Assembly (NCBI RefSeq): GCF_024793945.1
Contig: NZ_JANUSD010000004.1
Span: 295,527-359,526 of the forward strand
Direction: 5' to 3'
Source: Emticicia fluvialis
Lineage (GTDB): Bacteria; Bacteroidota; Bacteroidia; Cytophagales; Spirosomataceae
Length of the DNA stretch: 64,000 nucleotides
Part shown: positions 45,363 to 54,267 of the stretch, piece by piece
Numbering within the stretch: the first letter of the stretch is position 1
Layout: each line of letters begins with the position of its first letter
Translations under genes and position numbers: made by a program
Notes under the pieces: generated by a model
Databases searched by the model: none
Told to the model about the DNA's origin: nothing
Seen by the model: only the letters and a program-made list of their open reading frames with translations

Positions 45363-46385
45363 ATGAACAGGAATCTGAAAGATGGTCTGAATTTTTTCTC
45401 AAAGGTTACCCCGGCTCGCGCCTGGAACGCCCTTAAGAATGTATCCAGTTATATAGAGTCTAAATTGACCGGCAAACCTGTACACAGAGGATTACCCATT
45501 GCCATATCAATTGAACCTACCACCTCGTGTAATTTGCGCTGCCCGGAGTGCCCCAGCGGTTTAAGGAGTTTTACCCGCCCGACTGGTATGCTTGAAGAGA
45601 AGCTATTCAAACAAACCATTGACGAACTCTCGGAGACACTTTTATATCTTATCTTCTATTTTCAGGGTGAGCCTTATCTGCATCCCAGGTTTCTTGATTT
45701 GGTAAACTATGCTTCTCAGAAAGGCATTTACACGGCTACATCAACCAATGCACATTATCTGAGCGATACCAATGCAAAAAGAACCGTGGAATCGGGTCTT
45801 GACAGGATGATTATTTCTATAGACGGCACCACACAAGATGTTTATCAGCAATACAGAGTAGGAGGGAACCTCTCAAAAGTAATAGAAGGTGCCAGAAATA
45901 TTGTAAAGTGGAAGAAAGAATTGAAATCGGCAACACCACATGTAATTTTTCAGTTTCTGGTAGTAAAACCCAACGAACATCAGTTAGAAGAAGTAAAACA
46001 ACTGGCTGCTGAAATTGGCGTAGATGAAATAGCCTTTAAAACAGCACAGATTTACGATTATGAAAACGGTTCAGATCTTATACCTACCATTGATAAATAT
46101 GCCCGCTACGCCCAACAAGCCGACGGCAGCTACAAGATAAAAAATAAACTACTGGACCACTGCTGGAAAATGTGGCATTCGTGCGTTATTACCTGGGATG
46201 GACTGGTGGTGCCCTGCTGTTTTGATAAAGACGGAGAATACCGGCTTGGAGACCTGAAACAAACCAGCTTTAAAAACCTTTGGCAAAGTACACCTTACAT
46301 CAATTTCCGGCAGTCGCTTATCCGGTCTCGTTCTGAAATAGAAATGTGCAAAAATTGCACCGAGGGAACCAGGGTGTGGGGTTGA
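45363..46385 (+). CDS. Radical SAM protein with SPASM domain
   Basis: 340 residues. The SAM cluster motif is C56-x3-C60-x2-C63 (TSCNLRCPEC). The C-terminal SPASM domain has Cys at about 267, 274, 285, 286, 329 and 332, for two further Fe-S clusters. SPASM enzymes modify peptides or sulfatases, or act in cofactor synthesis. No candidate precursor peptide lies nearby. Substrate unknown. The N-terminal about 40 residues are extra. Intact. Confidence 0.9.
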   Translation: MNRNLKDGLNFFSKVTPARAWNALKNVSSYIESKLTGKPVHRGLPIAISIEPTTSCNLRCPECPSGLRSFTRPTGMLEEKLFKQTIDELSETLLYLIFYFQGEPYLHPRFLDLVNYASQKGIYTATSTNAHYLSDTNAKRTVESGLDRMIISIDGTTQDVYQQYRVGGNLSKVIEGARNIVKWKKELKSATPHVIFQFLVVKPNEHQLEEVKQLAAEIGVDEIAFKTAQIYDYENGSDLIPTIDKYARYAQQADGSYKIKNKLLDHCWKMWHSCVITWDGLVVPCCFDKDGEYRLGDLKQTSFKNLWQSTPYINFRQSLIRSRSEIEMCKNCTEGTRVWG

Positions 46386-46445
46386 TATTTCGCCATTCAT
46401 TTTATAGATTTGCCCTTCTTTCATTTTTTAACCAACCGAACCTCT

Positions 46446-47651
46446 ATGAAGCTCGACTTACGAATTAAATTAATGCTCATGATGTTCCTGATGTTTGTTA
46501 CCTGGGGGTCATGGTACGGACAAATGGGCAAATACCTTTTTACTACACTTAAGGCCACCGGCGACCAGATTGGGCTGGCTTATACTACCTTTTCAATTGC
46601 TTCAATTGCTGCTCCATTTTTTATGGGCTTAATAGCCGATCGCTTTTTTTCAGCGCAAAAAGTAATGGGAGTTTTGAATATTCTAGGTGCTGTTATTCTT
46701 TATTTTCTGATTCAGGTAAAAAGCGCCGACACTTTTATATGGTACATTCTGGCCTATACGCTCACTTTTGCGCCTAATCTGGCGTTGTCGAGCTCTATTG
46801 CCATGAACCAGATGAAAAATCCTGAAAAGGAGTTCCCGACTATTCGTGTTATGGGTACCGTAGCCTGGATTGTAATTACCAATATTATCGGATACTTTGG
46901 CGTAGGTGATAAAGTTGAAATTTTCCAGATTGCCATGGTTACATCTTTGGCCTGGGGGTTGTTTGCCTTTACTTTGCCTGATACTCCTCCAAAGGCTACC
47001 AAGGCTACCTCGTTCGGACAGATTCTCGGTACAGATGCCTTTGTGCTTTTCAAAGACCGCTCGTTTCTGGTTTTCTTTATCAGTTCAATTCTGGTTTGTA
47101 TTCCGTTATCGTTCTATTACGCGCATGCCAACCTTTCGTTAACTGAATCGCACATGACCAACGTTGAAAACAAGATGTCTTTAGGGCAGGTTTCTGAGGT
47201 CTTATTCATGTTACTGATTCCATTTGCCTTAACCCGCTTTGGTATTAAGAAAATGTTGATTGTTGGTTTAATTGCCTGGATTATCCGCTTTATATGCTTC
47301 GGTTACGGTGATGGTATTTCTTCAGAGTGGGTTCTATACATTGCCATTGTGCTGCACGGCGTATGTTATGATTTCTTCTTTGTAACCGGCCAGATATATA
47401 CAGACAACAAAGCAGGCGAAAAAATCAAGAGTTCGGCTCAGGGACTTATTACCTTGGCTACTTATGGTGTTGGTATGGCTATTGGCTCACTTCTTTCTGG
47501 CCGTGTACTTGATATTTACACTACAAAAAATGCAGCCGGTGAGTCTATTCATAACTGGCAGGGGGTATGGATGGTTCCGGCAGGTATTGCGGCAGCCGTT
47601 TTGATTTTCTTTGTATTAATATTTAAAGACAATACACGTAAGGCAAATTAA
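46446..47651 (+). CDS. MFS transporter, nucleoside:H+ symporter type
   Basis: About 401 residues from the ATG at 46446 (MKLDLRIKLMLMMFLMFVTWGSWYGQMG); an in-frame ATG at 46410 is less likely. Twelve hydrophobic helices. The WGSWYGQMGKYL start and GLAYTTFSIASIAAPFFMGLIADRFF match the NupG/XapB nucleoside transporter group. It probably imports nucleosides with protons. A perfect palindromic terminator follows. Confidence 0.88.
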   Translation: MKLDLRIKLMLMMFLMFVTWGSWYGQMGKYLFTTLKATGDQIGLAYTTFSIASIAAPFFMGLIADRFFSAQKVMGVLNILGAVILYFLIQVKSADTFIWYILAYTLTFAPNLALSSSIAMNQMKNPEKEFPTIRVMGTVAWIVITNIIGYFGVGDKVEIFQIAMVTSLAWGLFAFTLPDTPPKATKATSFGQILGTDAFVLFKDRSFLVFFISSILVCIPLSFYYAHANLSLTESHMTNVENKMSLGQVSEVLFMLLIPFALTRFGIKKMLIVGLIAWIIRFICFGYGDGISSEWVLYIAIVLHGVCYDFFFVTGQIYTDNKAGEKIKSSAQGLITLATYGVGMAIGSLLSGRVLDIYTTKNAAGESIHNWQGVWMVPAGIAAAVLIFFVLIFKDNTRKAN

Positions 47652-47670
47652 GAAATTGTTTTATCTGCGT

Positions 47671-47713
47671 ATCATAAAAAATGCTCTATCGGCCGATAGA
47701 GCTTTTTTTATGA
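47671..47713. terminator. Bidirectional terminator between MFS and permease genes
   Basis: A perfect 20-bp palindrome GCTCTATCGG-CCGATAGAGC (47683-47702) with flanking A6/T7 runs and further ATCAT/ATGAT pairing. It serves both convergent genes. Confidence 0.92.
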
Positions 47714-47727
47714 TACATTAAGATTGT

Positions 47728-48948
47728 TTATTCTTTAAATTTAAGGGCTTCCACTACCCGCATTTTAGATACAATAAATGTAGGAATCGTTATTACCGCC
47801 AGTATCAAAATAACGGTGGCAATGTTCAGAATGGCTATTACTGCCCAGTCCCACGCAATGGGTACATGGTCAATATAATAATTTTCAGGGTCCAGCGGTA
47901 TCAGCTTAAAGTAAAACTGAATAAAGCTAAGCCCAATACCCAGCATATTGCCATATACCATACCTTTCAGAATAATTTTCAAACCATTATAGACAAATAT
48001 CTTGCGTATCTGGGTGTTATCAGCTCCAAGCGCTTTTAGCATGCCTATCATGGAGGTTCGTTCCATCATCATTACCAGCAGAACCGATATCATATTAAAA
48101 GAAGCAACCACCAGAATAAGCCCCAGTACAATCAGTATGTTTTTGTCCAGCAGGCTAAGCCAGTCAAAAATTGCCCTGAACATATCCGTAACGCGCTTGG
48201 CTTTCATGTTGAGGTCAATTTCTGAATTTATGGTTCCGGTGGCATAATCCAGGTCATCAAAATTTTTGAGAAAAACCTCATAGTGGCCACAGGTGTTGTT
48301 ATCCCACTCGTTCATTTTCTGCACCAGAGCAAGGTCGCCGACAATAAAGTTCTTGTCAAACTCTTCCAGTCCGGTTTCATAAATGCCAACAACTTTTACT
48401 TTTCTTACTCTGGGTGGGCTTTGTATAAAATAAACAAGCACGTCATCGTTAAGTTTTATTTTTAATTGTCCGGCAATGCGCTTGCTGATTATTACTTCGC
48501 TTGAAAACGTAGAATCTGCAAAGTTTAATTGTCGCCCTTCAACCAGATTCTGCGAGAAAACATCCCAGTCATAATCTTTACCTACGCCCTTTACAATAAT
48601 CCCTGCCAGTTCTTCATTAGATTTAAGCATGCCTGCCTTGTTTGCAACTGCCTGCACGTGTTCAATCATTGGGTTTTTGCGGTATCCGGCATAAAAATTT
48701 GTTTTTATTGGCATCGGAATTTCCTCATACGATTGATTCAATGTAATTTTGCTCACTTGTATGTGTCCGCTAAGGCTGAAAAGTTTATCTTTGATGGCCT
48801 GTTTATAGCCAATCAGGATTCCGAAAGAAATTATCATTACAGCCAGGCCAATGGCAATGCTGGCGATACCGACTTTAACTACCGTAGAGGTAAAAGATTC
48901 AGACTTGGTTTTCTGGATTCGTTGAGAGATAAAGCGGGGTAAATTCAT
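47728..48948 (-). CDS. LolE/FtsX-type ABC transporter permease
   Basis: About 406 residues from the ATG at 48948 (MNLPRFISQRIQ); an in-frame ATG at 48972 adds eight residues. Same design as the protein at 40.5 kb: one N-terminal helix (about 30-55), a periplasmic domain and three C-terminal helices with SMIGMLKALGADNTQIRKIFVYNG (about 293-316). A lipoprotein-releasing type permease. No ATPase gene is adjacent, so it uses one encoded elsewhere. The two copies differ clearly in sequence and may form a heterodimer or serve different cargo. Confidence 0.87.
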   Translation of the reverse strand: MNLPRFISQRIQKTKSESFTSTVVKVGIASIAIGLAVMIISFGILIGYKQAIKDKLFSLSGHIQVSKITLNQSYEEIPMPIKTNFYAGYRKNPMIEHVQAVANKAGMLKSNEELAGIIVKGVGKDYDWDVFSQNLVEGRQLNFADSTFSSEVIISKRIAGQLKIKLNDDVLVYFIQSPPRVRKVKVVGIYETGLEEFDKNFIVGDLALVQKMNEWDNNTCGHYEVFLKNFDDLDYATGTINSEIDLNMKAKRVTDMFRAIFDWLSLLDKNILIVLGLILVVASFNMISVLLVMMMERTSMIGMLKALGADNTQIRKIFVYNGLKIILKGMVYGNMLGIGLSFIQFYFKLIPLDPENYYIDHVPIAWDWAVIAILNIATVILILAVITIPTFIVSKMRVVEALKFKE

Positions 48949-49132
48949 ATTTTGTTCAATACAGGCCTGCAAAATTGCCGGGCAGCGTTTTTTTGCCCAA
49001 GATTTTACAAAACTATCATTTTTGTTTATTATTACCTTTATATTTTAAACAAATGAGCGGGCAAAGCATCGGTTTTTACATCAATAAAAGCCGTTTGATA
49101 ATGGTCAGGAAGCTGACAAAAAGATGTAATTC

Positions 49133-50095
49133 ATGAATCAGAAAATTAAGCTGCTTTTCTTTAAAATAGGTATTCTGGGATTAGCCACACTCGGAACCAT
49201 CGAAGCCTTATATCAGATTAACCCCTATGCAAAAAAAGAAGCAGAGATATCGTACACTGCAAGTATAATAGAAAAATACGGCAGGCTCAAAGCGCTTCCC
49301 TCACCCAAAATTGTATTAGTTGCAGGTTCTAATTTTGCTTATGGCATTAACAGCCAAATGATACAAGACAGCCTGCACCTGCCGGTTGTGAATATGGCAA
49401 TGCATTATAATTACGGTTCTGATTTTATGCTTCGCCAGATAGAACCGCAATTGCATAAAGGCGACATTGTGGTGATGGGCTTTGAGTATATTGTAGAAAG
49501 CAAAGGCAATATAGGCGAGAAAATTACAATGGCCAGAATGTACCCTGGAGCCGCCAGGTGGTTTAACTACGAAAGCCCTATGCAATACCTGAAAGAAAAT
49601 GCGATAGCCCGTATTGGTAATATGAGGCTTACTATAGATAGATTTTTAAGTAATGATATAGCCCCTTCTATTGAAGACACAACGAGTATTTTTTTCAGAA
49701 GGGCCATTAACAAATACGGCGACCTCATAAGCCATTTAAATAACCCTTCTCTTAAAGTAATTCCGCCTGCCATTTTAGACGACAGCACCTCAATGCTGCC
49801 AGCCATTGCAGACATGAACCACTTTTACAGCAGGGTAAGTAAGAACGGCGTAATAGTTTATTACACTTTTCCATCTTACGCCAGGTCTTCATACAAGGCT
49901 GATAAGCCAGTGCTTGACAGGCTGAACAAGCAGCTTACGGAAGGATTAATGTTTCCGGTTTTAGGAAAACAACAGGATTTTATTTTTGACGATAGCTTGT
50001 GCCAGGACATGGTATACCACCTGAACGCAAAAGGACGAAACCTAAGAACAGGCTTGCTGATTGGCCTGATGAAAAAAGAAATGAATAAGAAATAG
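49133..50095 (+). CDS. SGNH-like protein of the O-acylation cassette, copy 1
   Basis: 320 residues: an N-terminal signal anchor (about 6-26), then a SGNH-hydrolase-like fold. Block I is VLVAGSNFAYGINS (candidate nucleophile Ser in GSN, about residue 63); the C-terminal D-x-x-Y-H-L-N (about 294-300) supplies the Asp/His pair. These are the positions used by AlgJ/AlgX/DltD-type partners of MBOAT acyltransferases, which move acyl groups onto exported glycans. A clear paralogue is the next gene (20 bp), and the MBOAT follows. Not recognised as a named family. Confidence 0.75.
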   Translation: MNQKIKLLFFKIGILGLATLGTIEALYQINPYAKKEAEISYTASIIEKYGRLKALPSPKIVLVAGSNFAYGINSQMIQDSLHLPVVNMAMHYNYGSDFMLRQIEPQLHKGDIVVMGFEYIVESKGNIGEKITMARMYPGAARWFNYESPMQYLKENAIARIGNMRLTIDRFLSNDIAPSIEDTTSIFFRRAINKYGDLISHLNNPSLKVIPPAILDDSTSMLPAIADMNHFYSRVSKNGVIVYYTFPSYARSSYKADKPVLDRLNKQLTEGLMFPVLGKQQDFIFDDSLCQDMVYHLNAKGRNLRTGLLIGLMKKEMNKK

Positions 50096-50114
50096 GTTAT
50101 TATATGAGGGATGA

Positions 50115-51089
50115 ATGGAATCGATTCGAAAGTTTATAATAAAAGTTTTAATATTCAGTATTTCTTTAGCCGCTTCTGTAATTCTGCTGGATAGCCTCTA
50201 TATCGGCACCAATTACCGGTACGATTATCTGGGAGGAATACTAAATGACAAACATAAAGTGGCTGCGCAAATGCCTTCACCTAAGCTAATATGGGTTGGT
50301 GGGTCGAGCATTTCTTTTGGTATAAATAGCGATACCCTGCAACTTCATGTGGGTATCCCGGTAGTTAATATGGCGTTTGTTGCGCCGCTGGGCACTTATT
50401 TTTTAATGAATGATGCATTGAGGGAGGTAAAAAAGGGCGATAAAGTATTTATTACCACAGAGTACGATATATCACGATTCGGCAATGAAGAAGTTATCAG
50501 GTCTGCCATAGATTTTTACCCGCAAGGCGCAAATTTTGTGCAGAAAGAAAAATCTGTTTTGAAGCGGGTGAGCGCTGATATCAGGCACAGATTTTCTAAT
50601 ATCCGTAAACTATTCTGGAATTCAATAGGCAATAATAATAGTGCCTATGCCCGAATTGAAGACAGCACGTCGGTGTATTTCAGAGGCGCGTTTTCTGCCA
50701 GAGGAGACATTGTGAGCCACGTTAATAATCGGCCTTCCAGGTTTGTGTTTACCATGTTTCCTAAAGATACCATCGATTATTCAGGCCAGATAGAAGATAT
50801 TAACTATATGATTCTGGAGGCTGAAAAAAGAGGGGCTGAGGTAAACTTTGTTTTTCCGCCGATAGCCAAATCTACTTACTGGCATGGCAAAAAAGCCGTA
50901 GAGTCTGTAGAAAGCCAGATTAAAACAAGCCTGAAATGTACAGTTTTGGGTAGTGCAATAGATTTTGTTTATGAAGATAGCTCGTTTTTTGATACATTCT
51001 ATCATTTAAAGCCGTCGTCAAGAGATGATAATACCCAGAAAATACTGGATTTATATAACCATAAGTCTTTAGTACAACAAATAGACTAA
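50115..51089 (+). CDS. SGNH-like protein of the O-acylation cassette, copy 2
   Basis: 324 residues, paralogous to the preceding gene along its whole length: signal anchor (about 9-30), block I IWVGGSSISFGINS (about 57-70), a matching RIEDSTSVYFRGA (copy 1: SIEDTTSIFFRRA), VNFVFPPIAKSTY, and a terminal D-T-F-Y-H-L. Candidate catalytic Ser, Asp and His are all kept. Copies differ most in the middle, which suggests different acceptors or a heteromeric complex. Between copy 1 and the MBOAT gene, one operon. Confidence 0.75.
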   Translation: MESIRKFIIKVLIFSISLAASVILLDSLYIGTNYRYDYLGGILNDKHKVAAQMPSPKLIWVGGSSISFGINSDTLQLHVGIPVVNMAFVAPLGTYFLMNDALREVKKGDKVFITTEYDISRFGNEEVIRSAIDFYPQGANFVQKEKSVLKRVSADIRHRFSNIRKLFWNSIGNNNSAYARIEDSTSVYFRGAFSARGDIVSHVNNRPSRFVFTMFPKDTIDYSGQIEDINYMILEAEKRGAEVNFVFPPIAKSTYWHGKKAVESVESQIKTSLKCTVLGSAIDFVYEDSSFFDTFYHLKPSSRDDNTQKILDLYNHKSLVQQID

Positions 51090-51123
51090 AATCAGCCATA
51101 AAACTTTTCAAGTTTTTATAACT

Positions 51124-52587
51124 ATGATATTCAATTCAATAGAGTTTGCCATATTTTTTCCAATAGTAACTCTGGTGTATTTTCTGTTGCAGCACAAACA
51201 TCGCTGGTGGTGGTTGCTGGCTACCAGTTGCTATTTTTATATGTTTTTTAAGCCTGAGTACATACTAATTCTGGCTTTTACTATTGTAGTTGATTATTTT
51301 GCCGGAATACTCATTGAGCAGTCTGAAGGTAAGACCCGAAAGTGGTACCTGATTATGAGTCTGGTTGCCAATATTGGCGTGCTGGCGGTGTTTAAGTATT
51401 ATAATTTTTTTAAGCTGGCATTAGGCGAAGCCGGATTGGTAAGCTGGCCTTTGCTTGACATTCTGCTGCCCATTGGGCTCTCTTTCCATACTTTTCAGGC
51501 TATGAGTTATACCATAGAGGTATACAGGGGTAATCAGAAAGCAGAGCGGCATTTTGGGATATATTCGTTGTATGTAATGTTTTATCCGCAGTTGGTGGCA
51601 GGACCAATTGAACGCCCGCAGAATATTCTGCATCAGTTTTATGAAAAGCATACCTTTGATTACGACCGGATAACAAGTGGATTGAAACTGATTGGCTGGG
51701 GCTTGTTTAAAAAAGTTGTGATTGCCGACAGGCTTGCGCTTTTTGTAGATAAAGTTTACAATGCACCGCTTGACTACGAAGGCCTGCCTATAATTGTTGC
51801 CACCATATTTTTCTCATTTCAGATTTTCTGCGATTTCTCAGGCTACTCTGACATTGCCATTGGCACCGCGCAGGTAATGGGCTTTAAGTTAATGAAAAAC
51901 TTTGACAGGCCTTATTTTTCAAAAAATATCTCGGAGTTCTGGCGCAGATGGCATATCTCATTATCTTCCTGGTTCCGCGATTACCTCTATATTCCATTGG
52001 GTGGCAACAGGGTAAGCAAGTGGCGATGGTATTTTAATCTGTTTTTTGTTTTCACAATTAGCGGTTTCTGGCATGGCGCTAACTGGAATTATATTATCTG
52101 GGGCGCCATACACGGCCTGTTTCTGGTGGGGGCTATTATAACCGCAAAGCCCCGTAATTTTATAAACAACTTAACGGGGCTTACCAAATGGCCATGGCTG
52201 TTTAAAGTGGTACAGATTGTAACCACATTTGTGCTGGTTTCTTTCGCCTGGATATTTTTCAGAGGTAGCTACATGGAACTTGGCTGGACATGGCACCTGG
52301 TTACCCACCTTTTTACTAATCTGCCTGGTATAGCCGAATTGTCAGATGCTGACTACATTGCCCGCAATGTTTTTCTTGGTAATGGTGCCAGAGAATTTTT
52401 TACTGCTGTATTTCTAATCATTTTTATGGAGATTATTCATTACATTGAGCGCGATAGAAGCATCCGCAACGTAATTTCAACCAAGCCTGCCTGGGTGCGT
52501 TGGGGTATTTACTACCTGTTTGTAATGATGTTTTTTATTTTAGGGATATTCGACTCCCCGGCGCAATTCATTTATTTCCAGTTCTGA
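51124..52587 (+). CDS. MBOAT family O-acyltransferase
   Basis: 487 residues with about 11 membrane helices. Typical blocks: QLVAGPIERPQNILHQF (about 156-172), SFQIFCDFSGYSDIAIGTAQVMGF (about 231-254), RRWHISLSSWFRDYLYIPLGGN (about 274-295) and SGFWHGANWNYIIWGAIHG (about 313-331) with the two active-site His (H317, H330). It is of the AlgI/DltB type, moving an acyl group across the membrane for transfer to a surface polymer. Last gene of a three-gene unit with two SGNH-like partners. Confidence 0.94.
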   Translation: MIFNSIEFAIFFPIVTLVYFLLQHKHRWWWLLATSCYFYMFFKPEYILILAFTIVVDYFAGILIEQSEGKTRKWYLIMSLVANIGVLAVFKYYNFFKLALGEAGLVSWPLLDILLPIGLSFHTFQAMSYTIEVYRGNQKAERHFGIYSLYVMFYPQLVAGPIERPQNILHQFYEKHTFDYDRITSGLKLIGWGLFKKVVIADRLALFVDKVYNAPLDYEGLPIIVATIFFSFQIFCDFSGYSDIAIGTAQVMGFKLMKNFDRPYFSKNISEFWRRWHISLSSWFRDYLYIPLGGNRVSKWRWYFNLFFVFTISGFWHGANWNYIIWGAIHGLFLVGAIITAKPRNFINNLTGLTKWPWLFKVVQIVTTFVLVSFAWIFFRGSYMELGWTWHLVTHLFTNLPGIAELSDADYIARNVFLGNGAREFFTAVFLIIFMEIIHYIERDRSIRNVISTKPAWVRWGIYYLFVMMFFILGIFDSPAQFIYFQF

Positions 52588-52650
52588 TTTTTAAATTATT
52601 GATTCATTAGAAAATTTTTATCTAAGTGGGAAGAGGTGAAAATTTTTTTA

Positions 52651-52675
52651 TTAATCTACTTGTTTGGTAGATTAA
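52651..52675. promoter_or_regulatory. Palindrome A, candidate Rrf2 operator
   Basis: Perfect arms TTAATCTAC (52651-52659) and GTAGATTAA (52667-52675) with a 7-nt spacer. A near -7 element (TTAATTTG, 52683-52690) follows. The same arms and spacer recur in front of the Rrf2 gene at 56.0 kb. Confidence 0.65.
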
Positions 52676-52752
52676 ATGTGTTTTAATTTGTGTCAGAATC
52701 AGATAATCATCAACAGACGGAGAGTTTCTTCAGATTTATTATTTGAGACCAC

Positions 52753-52827
52753 GGTCGTGAGTCTTATACGGAAGACAAAGAGTTTCATAAACTCTTTCAG
52801 GTGGTTCGAAACCACTCACGACAACCA
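52753..52827. other. Cloverleaf-forming inverted-repeat cluster (tRNA-like)
   Basis: Four perfect stems tile this stretch: outer 7 bp (52754-52760 with 52816-52822), hairpin 1 (52761-52776, 5 bp), hairpin 2 (52777-52797, 9 bp, loop CAT) and hairpin 3 (52801-52815, 6 bp, loop CGA). It lies in the probable 5' leader of the fatty acid hydroxylase gene. It has tRNA-like marks (TTCATAA loop, TTCGAAA loop, ACCA end) but breaks several tRNA rules, so it may be a structured leader, a tRNA-derived relic or a dispersed palindromic repeat. Confidence 0.55.
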
Positions 52828-52852
52828 CAGTTTTGAATCTTGATTTAGTTGG

Positions 52853-54130
52853 ATGTTGAACCACGCTATTGATTCAGTAAATTATTTAACAAAAATCAAA
52901 CCTGCTATGGTACTCAATTATTTGGCGCTGGCTGTACCTTTCTTTTTGTTTTTTATCTGGCTTGAGTATTTCATTGCCAAAAAGCAAGGTAAGTCTTACT
53001 TTAAATTCAATAGTTCAATAGCTAATCTGAATGTTGGCATAGCCGAAAGGCTGATTGATTTATTTACGGCCGGAGGTTTCTATTTTTTTTATGACTACCT
53101 GCATAAGAACTTTGCCATCTTTGATATTCAGCCAAGTTTGCTTTTATGGATTGCTCTTTTGCTGGCTACCGATTTTTTATGGTATTGGTATCATCGTTTC
53201 GGGCATGAAATTAATCTTTTCTGGGGGTTTCATGTAGTTCATCATACAAGTGAAGAGTTTAATTATACTGCCGCAACCCGAATAACTATTTTTCAGGCAT
53301 TGGTACGCACTTCATTCTGGTCTGTTTTACCAGTTATAGGTTTTCCGGCAGAAATGATTACCGTTATTCTGTTAATACATGGTATATATCCCTTTTTTAC
53401 ACATACCCGTTTGATAGGTAAACTGGGCTTGCTTGAGTACATTATCGTTACACCGTCGCATCATAGGGTGCATCATGCCAGCAATGAGCAATACCTGGAT
53501 AAAAATTATGGCGATATGTTTATCATCTGGGATAAACTCTTTGGTACTTATGCCGAGGAAAAAGAGGAGCCGTCTTTTGGGTTAACCAAACAATTGGATA
53601 GCTATAGTTTTTTATGGCAGCATTTCCATTTTCTGGTTGAAATTGCCTACGCAGCCAAGGAACAGAAAGGTTTAAGGAACAAACTAAAAGTAATTTTTGG
53701 GAAACCCTCAGATTTTGACCCTGAGATTCGGGCCAGAGCTGAGAAGCGATTCCTGGCTGTAAGAAAAGTACAGGCCTATACCACAAAATTCAGAGCTTAT
53801 GTAATAGCCCAGATAGCATTTATAGTTACTGCTTTATTTTTGCTTTTACTGTTTGAACACTACGTGCCGGTATTTTTGCAGGTATTGGCAGCATTATTTA
53901 TTTTGGTAACCCTGATTAACTGTGGCGCTATTCTCGACCAGCGCCGCTGGGTTTTTTATCTCGAATTTGCTCGCGCAAGTCTGGTTCTGATCGCCACCTT
54001 TTATTATTTCCCTAACCCAACTATGGTGGGTATGGCAATTTTGTTAATATTAATAAGCCTGGCTCGCTTTTCAAGCCTGCAAAGGCACTACCTGTGGTTT
54101 ATTTACGGAAAAAGAAAGGCTTTTAAATAG
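52853..54130 (+). CDS. Sterol desaturase / fatty acid hydroxylase family protein
   Basis: 425 residues with an N-terminal di-iron membrane domain: helices at about 20-40, 75-95, 100-120 and 140-180, and the His boxes HRFGHE (about 122), HVVHH (about 134-138) and HHRVHH (about 203-208). Members hydroxylate or desaturate lipids at a membrane di-iron site. The C-terminal third adds more helices (about 325-405), longer than the minimal family. An internal ATG at 52907 matches the usual family start better and is an alternative. Preceded by palindrome A and the cloverleaf element. Confidence 0.9.
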   Translation: MLNHAIDSVNYLTKIKPAMVLNYLALAVPFFLFFIWLEYFIAKKQGKSYFKFNSSIANLNVGIAERLIDLFTAGGFYFFYDYLHKNFAIFDIQPSLLLWIALLLATDFLWYWYHRFGHEINLFWGFHVVHHTSEEFNYTAATRITIFQALVRTSFWSVLPVIGFPAEMITVILLIHGIYPFFTHTRLIGKLGLLEYIIVTPSHHRVHHASNEQYLDKNYGDMFIIWDKLFGTYAEEKEEPSFGLTKQLDSYSFLWQHFHFLVEIAYAAKEQKGLRNKLKVIFGKPSDFDPEIRARAEKRFLAVRKVQAYTTKFRAYVIAQIAFIVTALFLLLLFEHYVPVFLQVLAALFILVTLINCGAILDQRRWVFYLEFARASLVLIATFYYFPNPTMVGMAILLILISLARFSSLQRHYLWFIYGKRKAFK

Positions 54131-54174
54131 TTATAGATGTTTTATCATCGTAATAGGTTATGGTAATTAAATTA

Positions 54175-54209
54175 GCTTGGTTAATTTTTAACCAAGCGTA
54201 ATTTTTTTC
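54175..54209 (+). terminator. Terminator after the fatty acid hydroxylase gene
   Basis: Perfect 10-bp arms GCTTGGTTAA and TTAACCAAGC with a TTT loop, then GTAATTTTTTTC. It also lies 59 bp before metY, so an attenuator for metY is possible but unsupported. Confidence 0.85.
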
Positions 54210-54267
54210 GTAATTATGAAAAAAAATTTTACTCAATTTATAAAGTACAATTAAAACCAATTAGAAC

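Noticed and set aside
49133..52587. Anti-phage defence system
   Set aside because: The gene set fits known polymer O-acylation systems; no nuclease, sensor or toxin-like domain is present.
52753..52827. Calling the cloverleaf element a functional tRNA-Met/Ile (CAT)
   Set aside because: Base 8 is A, position 60 is A, the D-loop is six bases and the 1-72 pair is G-A. Too many invariant positions fail, so it is reported only as tRNA-like.
54210..54267. SAM riboswitch before metY
   Set aside because: Only 58 bp lie between the preceding terminator and the start, with no SAM-I or SAM-II like pairing.
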